DNA of 63,188 bases from Actinomycetes bacterium (GCA_023428065.1 JAEYZI010000039.1:1-63188); one strand, 5' to 3'; positions 32,097 through 40,307 are shown, counted from the first letter of the stretch. Numbers and translations are program-made. The notes: a model not told the origin generated them from the letters alone.

Positions 32097-32156
32097 GGTA
32101 GCTCCCCTCTGTGCGGGGACGGCGGTGCGCAGCCCCCGTCCCAGGCTACGTCCGGG

Positions 32157-32744
32157 TCAGCGCTTCGCGAAGGTGCGGATTCCGCCGGGGGTCACGACGC
32201 CGTCGACGGGCATGTCGTGGCGTTCGACGGGCACCTCGTCGACGAGCTCGTCGTCGAAGATGACGGCGTAGACGGGCGGGCAGGCCTCCATCGAGCCGAG
32301 CGTCTTGTCGAAGTAGCCGCGGCCCCATCCGAGCCGCATCCCGTCGCGCGCGACGCACGCGGCCGGCACGAGGATGAGGTCGACGCCGTTGATGGCGATG
32401 GGTCCGAGCAGTTCGCTCGTGGGCGTCGGCATGCCGAGGATGTCCTGCTCCTCGTCTTCGCCGTCGTACGGGGCCCAGTCGAGCAGGCCGTCCTCGCGCG
32501 AGATCGGGAGGAGGATCCGCACGCCCCGGCCGTCCGCCCAGCGCAGGAAGTCGCGGGTCTCGGGCTCGTCGGGGGTCGAGAGGTATGCGGCGATCGAGCG
32601 CGCGCCGAGGTCGCTCGCGAGCTGCACGAGCTGCCGCGTGACGTCGGCGGAGGCGCGCTCCCGTTCGGTCGCCGTGCGGATGCGTCGACGCTCCCGGAGC
32701 TCGGCGCGCAGGGCGCGCTTGCGGTTCTCGGGTTCATCGGACAC
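32157..32744 (-). CDS. 5-formyltetrahydrofolate cyclo-ligase
   Basis: 195 residues from GTG 32744. It converts 5-formyl-THF to 5,10-methenyl-THF with ATP. Seen: basic N-terminus KRALRAELRERRR, the middle IAAYLSTPDEPETRDFL, and the conserved ATP/Mg region MRLGWGRGYFDKTLG. TACAAT lies 7 nt before the GTG on the minus strand (leaderless). Divergent from galU, with promoters back to back in 60 bp. Confidence 0.93.
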   Translation of the reverse strand: MSDEPENRKRALRAELRERRRIRTATERERASADVTRQLVQLASDLGARSIAAYLSTPDEPETRDFLRWADGRGVRILLPISREDGLLDWAPYDGEDEEQDILGMPTPTSELLGPIAINGVDLILVPAACVARDGMRLGWGRGYFDKTLGSMEACPPVYAVIFDDELVDEVPVERHDMPVDGVVTPGGIRTFAKR

Positions 32745-32804
32745 GTGACCGATTGTAAAAGACGTGTAACCCGGATGCGGGGTTCTGTCGTTAGCCTCGA
32801 CCGT

Positions 32805-33740
32805 ATGGCTTCCCCCGTCACCGTCACCAAGGCCGTCATCCCCGTCGCCGGATTGGGCACGCGCTTCCTGCCCGCCACCAAGGCGATGCCGAAGGAGATG
32901 CTCCCCGTCGTCGACAAGCCGGCGATCCAGTACGTCGTGGAGGAGGCCGTCGCGGCGGGCCTCCACGATGTGCTCATGATCACGGGCCGCAACAAGAACG
33001 CCCTCGAGAACCACTTCGACCGCGCGGGCGAGCTCGAGGCGGTGCTCTCGAGCAAGGGCGACGAGGAGAAGCTGCAGAAGGTGGACTACTCCACCCACCT
33101 CGCCGACGTGCACTACGTGCGCCAGGGCGACCCGAAGGGCCTCGGGCACGCCGTGCTGCGGGCGAAGATGCACGTCGGACACGAGCCGTTCGCGGTGCTT
33201 CTCGGCGACGACATCATCGACGTGCGCGACCCGCTGCTCTCGCGGATGCTCGAGATCCAGCAGCGCGAGAACACGACCGTCGTGGCGCTCCTCGAGGTCG
33301 ACCCCTCGCAGACTCACCTCTACGGCATCGCGACCGTCGAGGCCACCGACGAGGACGACGTCGTCAAGATCACGGGCCTCGTCGAGAAGCCCGTGCAGGG
33401 CGAGGCCCCGTCGAACTACGCCATCATCGGGCGTTACGTGCTGCGGCCCGAGATCTTCGAGGTGCTCGAGGGCACGCCCCCCGGCAAGGGCGGCGAGATC
33501 CAGCTCACGGATGCGCTGCAGGCGCTCGCGACGGGCCCCGCCTGGGCGGGCGGCGTCTACGGCGTCGTGTTCCGCGGGCGTCGGTACGACACGGGCGACC
33601 GGCTCGACTACCTGAAGGCGATCGTGCGGCTCGCGACCGACCGCGACGATCTCGGCCCGGAGTTCCGGCCGTGGCTGCGCGAGTTCGTGCAGACCATGCC
33701 GTCCGACGAGCAGGAGTGGCAGGGCGGCGAAGACGGCTGA
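32805..33740 (+). CDS. galU: UTP-glucose-1-phosphate uridylyltransferase
   Basis: 311 residues from ATG 32805, which follows TAGCCT by 7 nt. Nucleotidyltransferase signature VAGLGTRFLPATKAMPKEML, sugar-binding EVDPSQTHLYGIATVE, and the metal Asp in LLGDDIIDV. It makes UDP-glucose for envelope sugars. In many actinobacteria the next genes are glp (moeA-like), rimJ and glpR/sepX; here the moeA-like gene is missing. Confidence 0.96.
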   Translation: MASPVTVTKAVIPVAGLGTRFLPATKAMPKEMLPVVDKPAIQYVVEEAVAAGLHDVLMITGRNKNALENHFDRAGELEAVLSSKGDEEKLQKVDYSTHLADVHYVRQGDPKGLGHAVLRAKMHVGHEPFAVLLGDDIIDVRDPLLSRMLEIQQRENTTVVALLEVDPSQTHLYGIATVEATDEDDVVKITGLVEKPVQGEAPSNYAIIGRYVLRPEIFEVLEGTPPGKGGEIQLTDALQALATGPAWAGGVYGVVFRGRRYDTGDRLDYLKAIVRLATDRDDLGPEFRPWLREFVQTMPSDEQEWQGGEDG

Positions 33741-33787
33741 CGCGCCTCGGCCCCGCGGGGCACCCCGGCCAGTAGTCTGACGCCGAG

Positions 33788-34432
33788 ATGGCAACACCGA
33801 CACTGAGCGACGGGCGCGTCACGATCCGCCCCATCCGGGTGCGCGACGCCCGCGCGCTCGAGGCCGAGCTGCTCGGCAACCGCGGATGGCTGCGCCAGTG
33901 GGAGGCGACGAACCCCCACGGGCCCGCGGGTTTCGACGTGAAGGCGTCGATCCGCTCGCTGCAGGCGCACGCCCGATCGGGCGCGGGGCTCCCGTTCGTG
34001 ATCGAGCACGACGGCGAGTTCGCGGGGCAGCTCAACGTGTCGGGCATCGCCTACGGGTCGCTCTCGTCGGCGACGATCGGCTACTGGGTGGCCGAGCGCT
34101 TCGCGGGCCGCGGGCTCACGCCGACCGCCGTCGCGCTCGCGACCGACCACTGCTTCTTCGGCCTGGGCCTGCACCGCATGGAGATCTGCATCCGGCCCGA
34201 GAACGCCCCGAGCCTGCGCGTCGTGCAGAAGCTCGGGTTCCGCTACGAGGGGCTGCGCCGCCGCTACATCCACATCAACGGCGACTGGCGCGACCACTTC
34301 TGCTTCGGGCTCGTCGTCGAGGAGGTGCCGACGGGCGTGCTGCGGCGCTGGAAGGACGGGCGCGCGCCGCAGTCGGCGGCCCGCATCCCGGATGCCGACC
34401 TCGAGGCGGCCACGCGCCCGCTGCGGTTCTAG
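33788..34432 (+). CDS. GNAT acetyltransferase, RimJ/RimL type
   Basis: 214 residues. Pattern of ribosomal-protein N-acetyltransferases: VTIRPIRVRDARALEAELLG, IGYWVAERFAGRGLTPTAVA for acetyl-CoA binding, and ENAPSLRVVQKLGFRYEGLR. TAGTCT is 9 nt before the ATG. It lies between galU and the SepX/GlpR-like gene, the standard actinobacterial position of the rimJ-like gene; the true substrate in that position is not known. Confidence 0.9.
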   Translation: MATPTLSDGRVTIRPIRVRDARALEAELLGNRGWLRQWEATNPHGPAGFDVKASIRSLQAHARSGAGLPFVIEHDGEFAGQLNVSGIAYGSLSSATIGYWVAERFAGRGLTPTAVALATDHCFFGLGLHRMEICIRPENAPSLRVVQKLGFRYEGLRRRYIHINGDWRDHFCFGLVVEEVPTGVLRRWKDGRAPQSAARIPDADLEAATRPLRF

Positions 34433-34481
34433 CCGCGCGCGCCTTCCCGGCCTGCGCGCGATCCGCTCCTACCCTGGCGGC

Positions 34482-35495
34482 ATGGACTTCTCGGGAGCGG
34501 GCACCGCGATCATGCTCGCGCTCGCGGCCGTGCTGTGGTTCCTGTACCTGCTGCCGAGCTGGATGCGCCGACGCGAGTTCCTCGCGACCGAGCGCAACGC
34601 GACGCGGCTGCAGCGCGCCATCCGCGTCATGGCGGAGACCGCCGAGGCGCCCGTGGAGCTGCGCGTCGAGGCGACGGCGCGCGACGTCGCCCGCACCGAG
34701 CGCCTGCTCGAGCAGGAGCGCCGCCGCGCCGAGGCCCTCGCGCGGGCGGAGTTCCAGGCTGCCGAGCTGCGTGCCCGCGCCGCCGAGGCCCAGGCCGCCG
34801 AGCTCGAGCGTGCCAACCGGGCGATCGCGTCCCGCGCGAGCGTCGCGCGCCCTCCGGCGGGGGCCCTCGCACCGTCGGCCGTGACGCTCGCCTTCGCGCG
34901 GCTGCGCCGCGCGCGTCGCGTCGCGGGGCTCCTCCTGCTCGCGGCGATCGTCGTGGGCGCCGTGCAGCTGTGGCTCATGGCCACGACGGGCGTCGCCGTG
35001 CGCGCGTGGTTCGTCGTGGGGGGATGCGTCGGCGCCGTCGCGCTCTCGGTGCGGCTCCAGTCGCGTATCGCGACGCGGGCACGCGCTCTCGCGGGCGACG
35101 TGGCCGCTCCGGTCCCGGCGCACCGCGGAGGCTCGACCCTGCTCGACGCCGAGACACCCCATCCCGCCGCCTCCCGCGAGTGGACGCCCGTGCCCGTGCC
35201 GAAGCCCCTCTACCTCGAGCGCGGCGAGGCGCCGCGCGTGCCCGTCGCGCCGCCCGTGAGCCCCGAGGAGCTGCTGCGTGCCGCCCAGGAGGAGGCGCGC
35301 CGCGCCCTCGCCGCGGCGCACGCGGAGCCCGAGGTCGTGCCGTTCCGTCGCCGCGACGCGGAGGGGCCCGCGGCATCCGCGGAGAGCGCGCCTGCGGCCC
35401 CCAGCCGCTTCGCGTCGATGGGCATCGTCGACGGGGTGGGCGGTGCACCGCTGCCCGACCTCGACGAGGTGCTGCGCCGCCGCCGCTCCGGCTGA
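34482..35495 (+). CDS. SepX/GlpR-like divisome membrane protein
   Basis: 337 residues. TM1 is at the N-terminus (IMLALAAVLWFLYLLPSWMR), then MRRREFLATERNATRLQRA, a long helical coiled-coil-like stretch (about 60-130), two TM helices (about 150-170 and 175-190), and a Pro-rich cytoplasmic tail ending LPDLDEVLRRRRSG. This topology, the RRREFLATERNA start and the place after galU-rimJ match SepX (Streptomyces) and GlpR (Corynebacterium), membrane partners of cell division proteins. GlpR binds the MoeA-like Glp, which is not in this locus. TACCCT is 6 nt before the ATG. Confidence 0.68.
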   Translation: MDFSGAGTAIMLALAAVLWFLYLLPSWMRRREFLATERNATRLQRAIRVMAETAEAPVELRVEATARDVARTERLLEQERRRAEALARAEFQAAELRARAAEAQAAELERANRAIASRASVARPPAGALAPSAVTLAFARLRRARRVAGLLLLAAIVVGAVQLWLMATTGVAVRAWFVVGGCVGAVALSVRLQSRIATRARALAGDVAAPVPAHRGGSTLLDAETPHPAASREWTPVPVPKPLYLERGEAPRVPVAPPVSPEELLRAAQEEARRALAAAHAEPEVVPFRRRDAEGPAASAESAPAAPSRFASMGIVDGVGGAPLPDLDEVLRRRRSG

Positions 35496-35553
35496 GCGCT
35501 CCCGCGGTGGTCGGGCACCCCCGTCGCGGGGTGATATCGTGTTCAGGCAGTCC

Positions 35554-35629
35554 GGGCCCATGGCGCAGTTGGTAGCGCGTCTCGTTCGCAATGAGAAGGT
35601 CGGGGGTTCGAATCCCCCTGGGTCCACCA
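35554..35629 (+). tRNA. tRNA-Ala (CGC anticodon)
   Basis: 76 nt with encoded CCA. Acceptor GGGCCCA/TGGGTCC holds the G3-U70 pair that marks alanine; D stem GCGC/GCGC; anticodon loop TTCGCAA; T arm GGGGG-TTCGAAT-CCCCC. Confidence 0.95.
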
Positions 35630-35672
35630 TCAACCGGTCGCCGCGTTCATCCGCTCGACGTCGACGTGCGCG

Positions 35673-36176
35673 TCAGTCGTCCGCGCGCCGATGCTCGATG
35701 AGGATCGTGTCGCGCCACGTTCCCTGCATCGGCCCGTAGCTCATGAGCGCGATGCGCTCGCGGCGGCCGACGCGGCGGAAACCGAGGGCGTCGTGGAGCG
35801 CGAGGCTCGCGGTGTTCTCGGGGAAGATGCTCGACTGGATGGTCCACACGCCCGCGGCCTCGGCCCGCGCGATGAGGGCCTCCACGAGAGTCCTGCCGAC
35901 GCCCTGGCCTCGCGCGTCGGGGTCGACGTAGGCGGAGTGCTCGACGACGCCCGCGTAGACGAGCCTGCTCGAGACGGGGGAGGCCGCGGCCCAGCCGAGG
36001 ATGCGCGCGCCGACCTCGGCGACGAGGCGCAGGTCCGTCCGCTTGTCGGCGTCGAACCGCTCCCATCCGGGCGGCTCCGCCTCGAAGGTCGCGTGACCCG
36101 TCGCGATGCCCTCGGCGTAGATCCGCCGGACCTCCGGCCAGTCGGTCGGTTCGAGCGGGCGGACGATCGTGCTCAT
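35673..36176 (-). CDS. PAT-type GNAT acetyltransferase, ArsN-like
   Basis: 167 residues: IVRPLEPTDWPEVRRIYAEG, VEHSAYVDPDARGQGVGRTL for acetyl-CoA binding, SIFPENTASLALHDALGFRR. This is the phosphinothricin acetyltransferase group. The ATG overlaps the arsR stop by 4 nt (ATGA), so both are one operon. PAT-like enzymes in arsR operons are called ArsN and acetylate arsinothricin, an arsenical antibiotic; that role is inferred from this coupling. Other PAT relatives acetylate amino acid analogues. Confidence 0.85.
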   Translation of the reverse strand: MSTIVRPLEPTDWPEVRRIYAEGIATGHATFEAEPPGWERFDADKRTDLRLVAEVGARILGWAAASPVSSRLVYAGVVEHSAYVDPDARGQGVGRTLVEALIARAEAAGVWTIQSSIFPENTASLALHDALGFRRVGRRERIALMSYGPMQGTWRDTILIEHRRADD

Positions 36177-36526
36177 GCCGGCAGGAGCGTGCGGGCCGCG
36201 GTCTCGAGGGCGCCGTCGACGACGCGGTAGTACGCCCACCTGCCGCGCTGCTCGCGGGTCGCGAGCCCGGCCTCGACGAGCTGTTTCATGTGGTGCGACA
36301 CGGTCGGCTGCGACAGGCCGACGGGTGCGGTGAGGTCGCAGATGCACGCCTCGCCGCCCTCGCTCGCGGCGATGAGCGAGAGCAGCCGCACGCGCGTGGG
36401 GTCGCCGAGCGCCTTGAAGACGCGGGCGATGCGCTCGGCCTGCGCCGTCTCGAGCGTGCCGCCCGTGACCGAACCGCAGCAGGCGTCGGCGGCCGGGGCC
36501 TGGATCGTCGCGAGCGGCATCGTCAT
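36173..36526 (-). CDS. ArsR/SmtB-family metal(loid) repressor
   Basis: 117 residues from ATG 36526 (or 115 from 36520). Winged helix with VFKALGDPTRVRLLSLIAAS, GLSQPTVSHHMKQLVEAGLA. The segment EACICDLT carries a Cys pair at the DNA-binding helix, as in As(III)-sensing ArsR (ELCVCDL type), and a further Cys pair sits at DACCGSV near the N-terminus. First gene of the arsR-acetyltransferase operon and divergent from the ArsO-like gene. Confidence 0.9.
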   Translation of the reverse strand: MTMPLATIQAPAADACCGSVTGGTLETAQAERIARVFKALGDPTRVRLLSLIAASEGGEACICDLTAPVGLSQPTVSHHMKQLVEAGLATREQRGRWAYYRVVDGALETAARTLLPA

Positions 36527-36548
36527 GGTCCCAGTCTCGCACGTCACA

Positions 36549-36576
36549 TTGACATTTGTCGATGTATCGATCATCC
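36549..36576 (+). promoter_or_regulatory. ArsR operator inside the promoter of the ArsO-like gene
   Basis: -35 TTGACA (36549-36554), 16-bp spacer, -10 TCATCC (36571-36576). The spacer contains the perfect palindrome TCGAT-GT-ATCGA (36559-36570), placed to block both this promoter and the divergent arsR gene. Confidence 0.55.
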
Positions 36577-36602
36577 TCGATCCACCGAGGAAGGACATCG
36601 AG

Positions 36603-37916
36603 ATGAGCGAACACCCGGTCGTCGTGATCGGCGCGGGCCCCCAGGGCCTCGCCGCGGCCGCGCACCTGCTGGATCGCGGCCTCGAGCCGATCGTGCTCGA
36701 ATCGGGCGACGGCCCCGCCGCCGCCGTGGCCGAGTGGGGCCACGTGCGGCTGTTCTCGGAATGGCCCGAGCTCATCGACCCCGCCGCGCGCCGCCTCCTC
36801 GCGGCGAGCGGCTGGACCGCCCCCGAGGGCGGTTACCCGCTGGGGCGCGACTGGATCGAGCGCTACCTCGCCCCCCTCGCCGAGGCGCTCGGTGACCACG
36901 TGCGTTACGGCGCCCGCGTCGTCGGCGTCGGCCGCAAGGGACGCGATCTGCTCGTGGACGCGGGCCGGGCCCAGCAGCCGTTCGTCGTGCACGTGCGCCG
37001 CGCCGACGGCCCGGAGGAGCGGATCGAGGCGCGCAACGTGCTCGACGCATCCGGGACCTGGCGCAGCCCCAACCCGGCGGGAGCCGACGGACTGCCCGCC
37101 CTCGGCGAGGCCGCCGCGGCCCATGCCCTCTCGTACCGGATCCCCGACTTCGCCGACGCGGCCGCCTACGCCGGCCGGCACACCGTCGTCGTGGGCGCCG
37201 GGCACTCCGCCCAGACCGCCGTCATCGAGCTCGCCCGCATCGTGCGGCAGCACCCGGGCACCGCGATCACCTGGGTGCTGCGCCGCGCCTCGGCGGGGAA
37301 CGTCTTCGGGGGCGGCGCGGCCGACGAGCTGCCGGAGCGCGGCGCCCTCGGCCTGCGGGCCCAGGAGGCGGTCGAGGCGGGGCTCGTCGAGCTCGTCACG
37401 GGGTTCCGCGTCGAGCGGATCGACACCGCCGACGCGGGGGTGGTGCTCACCGCGGAGGACGGGCGCACCCTGCCGCCCGCCGCGACCGTCGTCGTGCTGA
37501 CCGGGTTCCGTCCCGACCTGTCGTTCCTGTCCGAGGTCCGCCTCGAGCTCGACCCCCGGATGCAGGCCCCCGTGAGGGTCGCGGCGGAGGTCGACCCGAA
37601 CATCCACTCGTGCGGCACGGTCCGCGCGACGGGCGCCGCCGACCTCGCCCAGCCGGAGCCGGGCTTCTACCTCCTGGGCGCCAAGTCGTACGGGAGGGCG
37701 CCGACGTTCCTCGCTCTCACGGGATACGAGCAGGTGCGCTCCGTCGTCGCCGAGCTCGCGGGCGATCACGAGGGGGCGACGCGCGTCGACCTCGTGCTGC
37801 CGGAGACGGGCGTGTGCGGCGGCGCGGGCCTCGCCGACGGCCCCGCGGATGCCGCGGGCGCCGTGGGTGCCGCGTGCTGTGCGCCGGGGCCGCAGCTCAT
37901 CCGGCTCGGGCGGTGA
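36603..37916 (+). CDS. ArsO-like FAD/NAD(P)-binding flavoprotein
   Basis: 437 residues. FAD motif VIGAGPQGLAAAAHLL, then WGHVRLFSEWPELIDPAARR, NAD(P) motif VVVGAGHSAQTAVIEL, and a late GFYLLGAKSYGRAPTFL. The end is Cys-rich (GVCGGAGL and AACCAPG), suited to binding a soft metal or metalloid. Flavoproteins of this kind occur in actinobacterial ars operons (ArsO), with an unproven role in arsenic redox or thiol chemistry. Ribosome site GAGGAAGGA. It lacks the usual partner ArsT-type thioredoxin reductase here. Confidence 0.78.
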   Translation: MSEHPVVVIGAGPQGLAAAAHLLDRGLEPIVLESGDGPAAAVAEWGHVRLFSEWPELIDPAARRLLAASGWTAPEGGYPLGRDWIERYLAPLAEALGDHVRYGARVVGVGRKGRDLLVDAGRAQQPFVVHVRRADGPEERIEARNVLDASGTWRSPNPAGADGLPALGEAAAAHALSYRIPDFADAAAYAGRHTVVVGAGHSAQTAVIELARIVRQHPGTAITWVLRRASAGNVFGGGAADELPERGALGLRAQEAVEAGLVELVTGFRVERIDTADAGVVLTAEDGRTLPPAATVVVLTGFRPDLSFLSEVRLELDPRMQAPVRVAAEVDPNIHSCGTVRATGAADLAQPEPGFYLLGAKSYGRAPTFLALTGYEQVRSVVAELAGDHEGATRVDLVLPETGVCGGAGLADGPADAAGAVGAACCAPGPQLIRLGR

Positions 37917-37999
37917 CCCCGGGGCCGGCGCGCGACGGCGGCCCCGTCGAGCCCGCCCCTCCGCCCGCGGCTAGGCTGGCACGGGCGGAGGGAGCGAGC

Positions 38000-38407
38000 G
38001 TGAGCGACTTCAACGAGCGCATCGTCGACGAGTTCCGGAGAAACGGGGGAACGGTCGAGACGGCGGGCTTCGGGCGCCGACTCGTGCTGCTGCACCACGT
38101 GGGCGCCAAGTCGGGCGCCGTGCGCGTCTCACCCGTCATGGCGCTTCCGACCGCCGAGGGCTGGATCATCGCGGCCTCGAAGGGCGGCGCTCCCGAGCAC
38201 CCCGCGTGGTTCCACAACCTGCGCGCGCATCCGGATGTCGTGATCGAGACTCCCGACGACGGCGAGGTCGCCGTGTACGCCGTCGAGCTCGAAGGGGAGG
38301 AGCGCGACGCCGGGTGGGCACGGTTCCTCGAGGCGAGCCCCGCGTTCGCGCAGTACGAGGAGCGCTCCGGACGCACGATCCCCGTCGTGGAACTGCGGCG
38401 GCGATGA
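38000..38407 (+). CDS. DDN-type deazaflavin (F420)-dependent nitroreductase family protein
   Basis: 135 residues from GTG 38000. The split beta-barrel family has FNERIVDEFRRNGGTVE, HHVGAKSGAVRVSPV and PAWFHNLRAHPDV, the pattern of Ddn, which uses the deazaflavin F420. It is 83 bp after the ArsO-like gene. Its TGA overlaps the start of the MarR gene (ATGA), so the two are translated together. Substrate unknown. Confidence 0.88.
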   Translation: MSDFNERIVDEFRRNGGTVETAGFGRRLVLLHHVGAKSGAVRVSPVMALPTAEGWIIAASKGGAPEHPAWFHNLRAHPDVVIETPDDGEVAVYAVELEGEERDAGWARFLEASPAFAQYEERSGRTIPVVELRRR

Positions 38408-38844
38408 CGGAGCGCACCACCGCGCGCGGCCCGTTCAGCCCCGTGGTCTCGCTGCTCACGGTCGCCTCGGCGTGGGAGTCGCGCCTCGACCACGAGCTCC
38501 GCGGCCTCGGCCTCACGACGCGCAAGTACGGCCTGCTCGCCCACATCCGCGCGACGCCGGGCATCTCGTTCTCGGAACTCGCCCGCCGCTCGCAGATCAC
38601 CGTGCAATCCGCGCACACGGCCGTGCGGGCGCTCGTCGACGCGGGCTTCGTGGCCGACGCGACCGCCCACGCGGGGGCGGCGTCGGTGCTGCGGGTGACG
38701 GATGCCGGGGTGCGCGTGCTCGACGAGGCGGAGCGGATGCTCGCCACCCTCGATGCGGAGCTCGCGGCGGAGGCGCCCGCCCTCGGCGACGCGCTCGAGG
38801 GCCTGCACGACGATCCGTTCGCCCGCGTCGGCGAGCGCGGCTGA
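38404..38844 (+). CDS. MarR-family regulator
   Basis: 146 residues. Winged helix with LTTRKYGLLAHIRATPGISF then ARRSQITVQSAHTAVRALVD. It overlaps the DDN-type gene by 4 nt and is followed after 3 bp by a perfect 19-bp palindrome that covers the promoter of the DUF3817 gene. So it probably represses that gene and may sense a substrate or product of the reductase. It has none of the paired Cys typical of redox sensors. Confidence 0.87.
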   Translation: MTERTTARGPFSPVVSLLTVASAWESRLDHELRGLGLTTRKYGLLAHIRATPGISFSELARRSQITVQSAHTAVRALVDAGFVADATAHAGAASVLRVTDAGVRVLDEAERMLATLDAELAAEAPALGDALEGLHDDPFARVGERG

Positions 38845-38847
38845 CAT

Positions 38848-38866
38848 CCTTCAGTTATGCTGAAGG
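38848..38866. promoter_or_regulatory. 19-bp palindrome over the DUF3817 promoter
   Basis: CCTTCAG-TTATG-CTGAAGG, perfect 7-bp arms. It contains the whole -10 hexamer TATGCT (38856-38861) of the leaderless DUF3817 gene, whose GTG is at 38868. Position and symmetry suit an operator for the MarR protein encoded just upstream; it could also act as a weak hairpin at the end of that mRNA. Confidence 0.65.
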
Positions 38867-38867
38867 C

Positions 38868-39332
38868 GTGTTCCGCGCCCCTCAGACCCTCTTCCGCACC
38901 CTCGCGATCGCCGAGGTGTTCTCCTGGACGCTGCTCATCGCAGGTCTCGTCCTGCGCGCGACGGCGGGGCTCGACATCGCCACGACCATCGGCGGCACGA
39001 TCCACGGCTTCGTGTTCCTGTCGTACGGCGCGACGGCCGTGCTCGTCGCCCTCAACAACCGCTGGCGCCCGCTGCCCGTCGTCGTCGCCCTCGTGAGCGC
39101 CGTCGTGCCCTACGCGACGGTTCCGGCCGAGCTGTGGCTCGCCCGCACGGGCCGACTCGCGGGGGAGTGGCGCACGGAGCCCGCGGCCGACCCCGCCGAC
39201 CGCCGCTGGTACGACGTGCCGCTGCGCTGGTTCCTGCGGCGCCCGTGGCTGCTCGCGCTGCTCATCCTGCTCGCGGTCGTCGTGCTCTTCACAGTGCTGC
39301 TCATCGTGGGCCCGCCGGGCGGACGCCACTAG
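38868..39332 (+). CDS. DUF3817 membrane protein
   Basis: 154 residues from GTG 38868. Three or four hydrophobic helices: LFRTLAIAEVFSWTLLIAGL, TTIGGTIHGFVFLSYGATAV, LPVVVALVSAVVPYATVPAE and a last helix at about 132-150. The first three fit the DUF3817 domain. Function unknown; it has a controlled leaderless promoter. Confidence 0.85.
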   Translation: MFRAPQTLFRTLAIAEVFSWTLLIAGLVLRATAGLDIATTIGGTIHGFVFLSYGATAVLVALNNRWRPLPVVVALVSAVVPYATVPAELWLARTGRLAGEWRTEPAADPADRRWYDVPLRWFLRRPWLLALLILLAVVVLFTVLLIVGPPGGRH

Positions 39333-39350
39333 CGTCGCGCGCTATCTGTT

Positions 39351-39380
39351 TTGACAATCATTATCAATAAGGCGTAGGGT
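39351..39380 (+). promoter_or_regulatory. Zur-like box and promoter of the zinc-binding lipoprotein gene
   Basis: -35 TTGACA (39351-39356), 18-bp spacer, -10 TAGGGT (39375-39380), 6 nt before GTG 39387. The 17-bp sequence TTGACAATCATTATCAA (39351-39367) is a near-perfect palindrome of Fur/Zur type and covers the -35. It is an AT-rich island in GC-rich DNA. Confidence 0.7.
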
Positions 39381-39386
39381 CACCTC

Positions 39387-40304
39387 GTGACCTTCCGCAT
39401 CGCCCCGCCCGCTCTCGGTGTGGCCCTCGCATTGACGCTCGCGGGCTGCGCCGCCCCCGGAGAAGGCGCCGCGTCCGACGCGAGCGTGCGCATCGTGGCC
39501 TCGACGAACGTGTACGGCGACATCGCCGAGACGATCGCGGGGGACTCCGCCCACGTGACGTCGATCATCCACGACGCCGCGCAAGACCCGCACGAGTACG
39601 AGGCCACGCCCCGCGACGCGCTCGCGATCGCCGAGGCCGATCTCGTGATCGTCAACGGCGGCGGCTATGACGAGTTCATGACGACCCTGCTCGACGCCCA
39701 CGGCGGCGACGCCGTCGTGCTCGACGCGCTCGAGCTCGCGGGGCACGAGAGGGGCGACACGGACCACGGCGGCCATGACCACGGCACCAACGAGCACGTC
39801 TGGTACGACCTCGCCGCGATGGCCGCGCTCGCCGACGCGATCGCGGAGGAACTCGGCGCACTCGTGCCGGCGGATGCCGCGGCCTTCGCCGACCGCGCCG
39901 CGGCCTTCGGCGCCGGGATCGACGAGCTCCGGGCGACGGCATCCGGCATCGCCGCCGCGCACGCCGGCGAGCGATACGCGCTCACCGAGCCCGTGCCGCT
40001 GCTCCTCCTCGAGAGTGCGGGACTCGTCGACGCGACGCCCGCCGCGTTCAGCGAAGCCGTCGAGGAGGGCACGGATGCGCCGCCCCTCCTCGTGCGCGAC
40101 GTCGTCGCCCTCGTGAGCGACGGCTCCGTCGCGTTCCTCGCCTACAACGCCCAGACCGTCGGTCCGCAGACCGAGGAGGTGCTCGACGCCGCGATCGCCG
40201 CGGGCACGCCCGTCGTCTCGTTCAGCGAGCTGCTGCCCGAGGGCGAGCACTACCTCGACTGGATGGCCGCGAACCTCGCCGCCGTGACGGCCGCGCTCGC
40301 CTGA
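39387..40304 (+). CDS. Zinc-type ABC transporter substrate-binding lipoprotein (ZnuA/AztC-like)
   Basis: 305 residues. Signal peptide with lipobox LAGC, then the cluster A-I binding fold: STNVYGDIAETIAG, DAAQDPHEYEATPRDALAI with a metal His, a His-rich loop HERGDTDHGGHDHGTNEHVW, and ESAGLVDATPAAFSEAVEEG. The loop is typical of zinc-binding members. No permease or ATPase genes follow; the next gene is convergent. The Zur-like box in its promoter fits control by zinc. Confidence 0.88.
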   Translation: MTFRIAPPALGVALALTLAGCAAPGEGAASDASVRIVASTNVYGDIAETIAGDSAHVTSIIHDAAQDPHEYEATPRDALAIAEADLVIVNGGGYDEFMTTLLDAHGGDAVVLDALELAGHERGDTDHGGHDHGTNEHVWYDLAAMAALADAIAEELGALVPADAAAFADRAAAFGAGIDELRATASGIAAAHAGERYALTEPVPLLLLESAGLVDATPAAFSEAVEEGTDAPPLLVRDVVALVSDGSVAFLAYNAQTVGPQTEEVLDAAIAAGTPVVSFSELLPEGEHYLDWMAANLAAVTAALA

Positions 40305-40307
40305 GCG

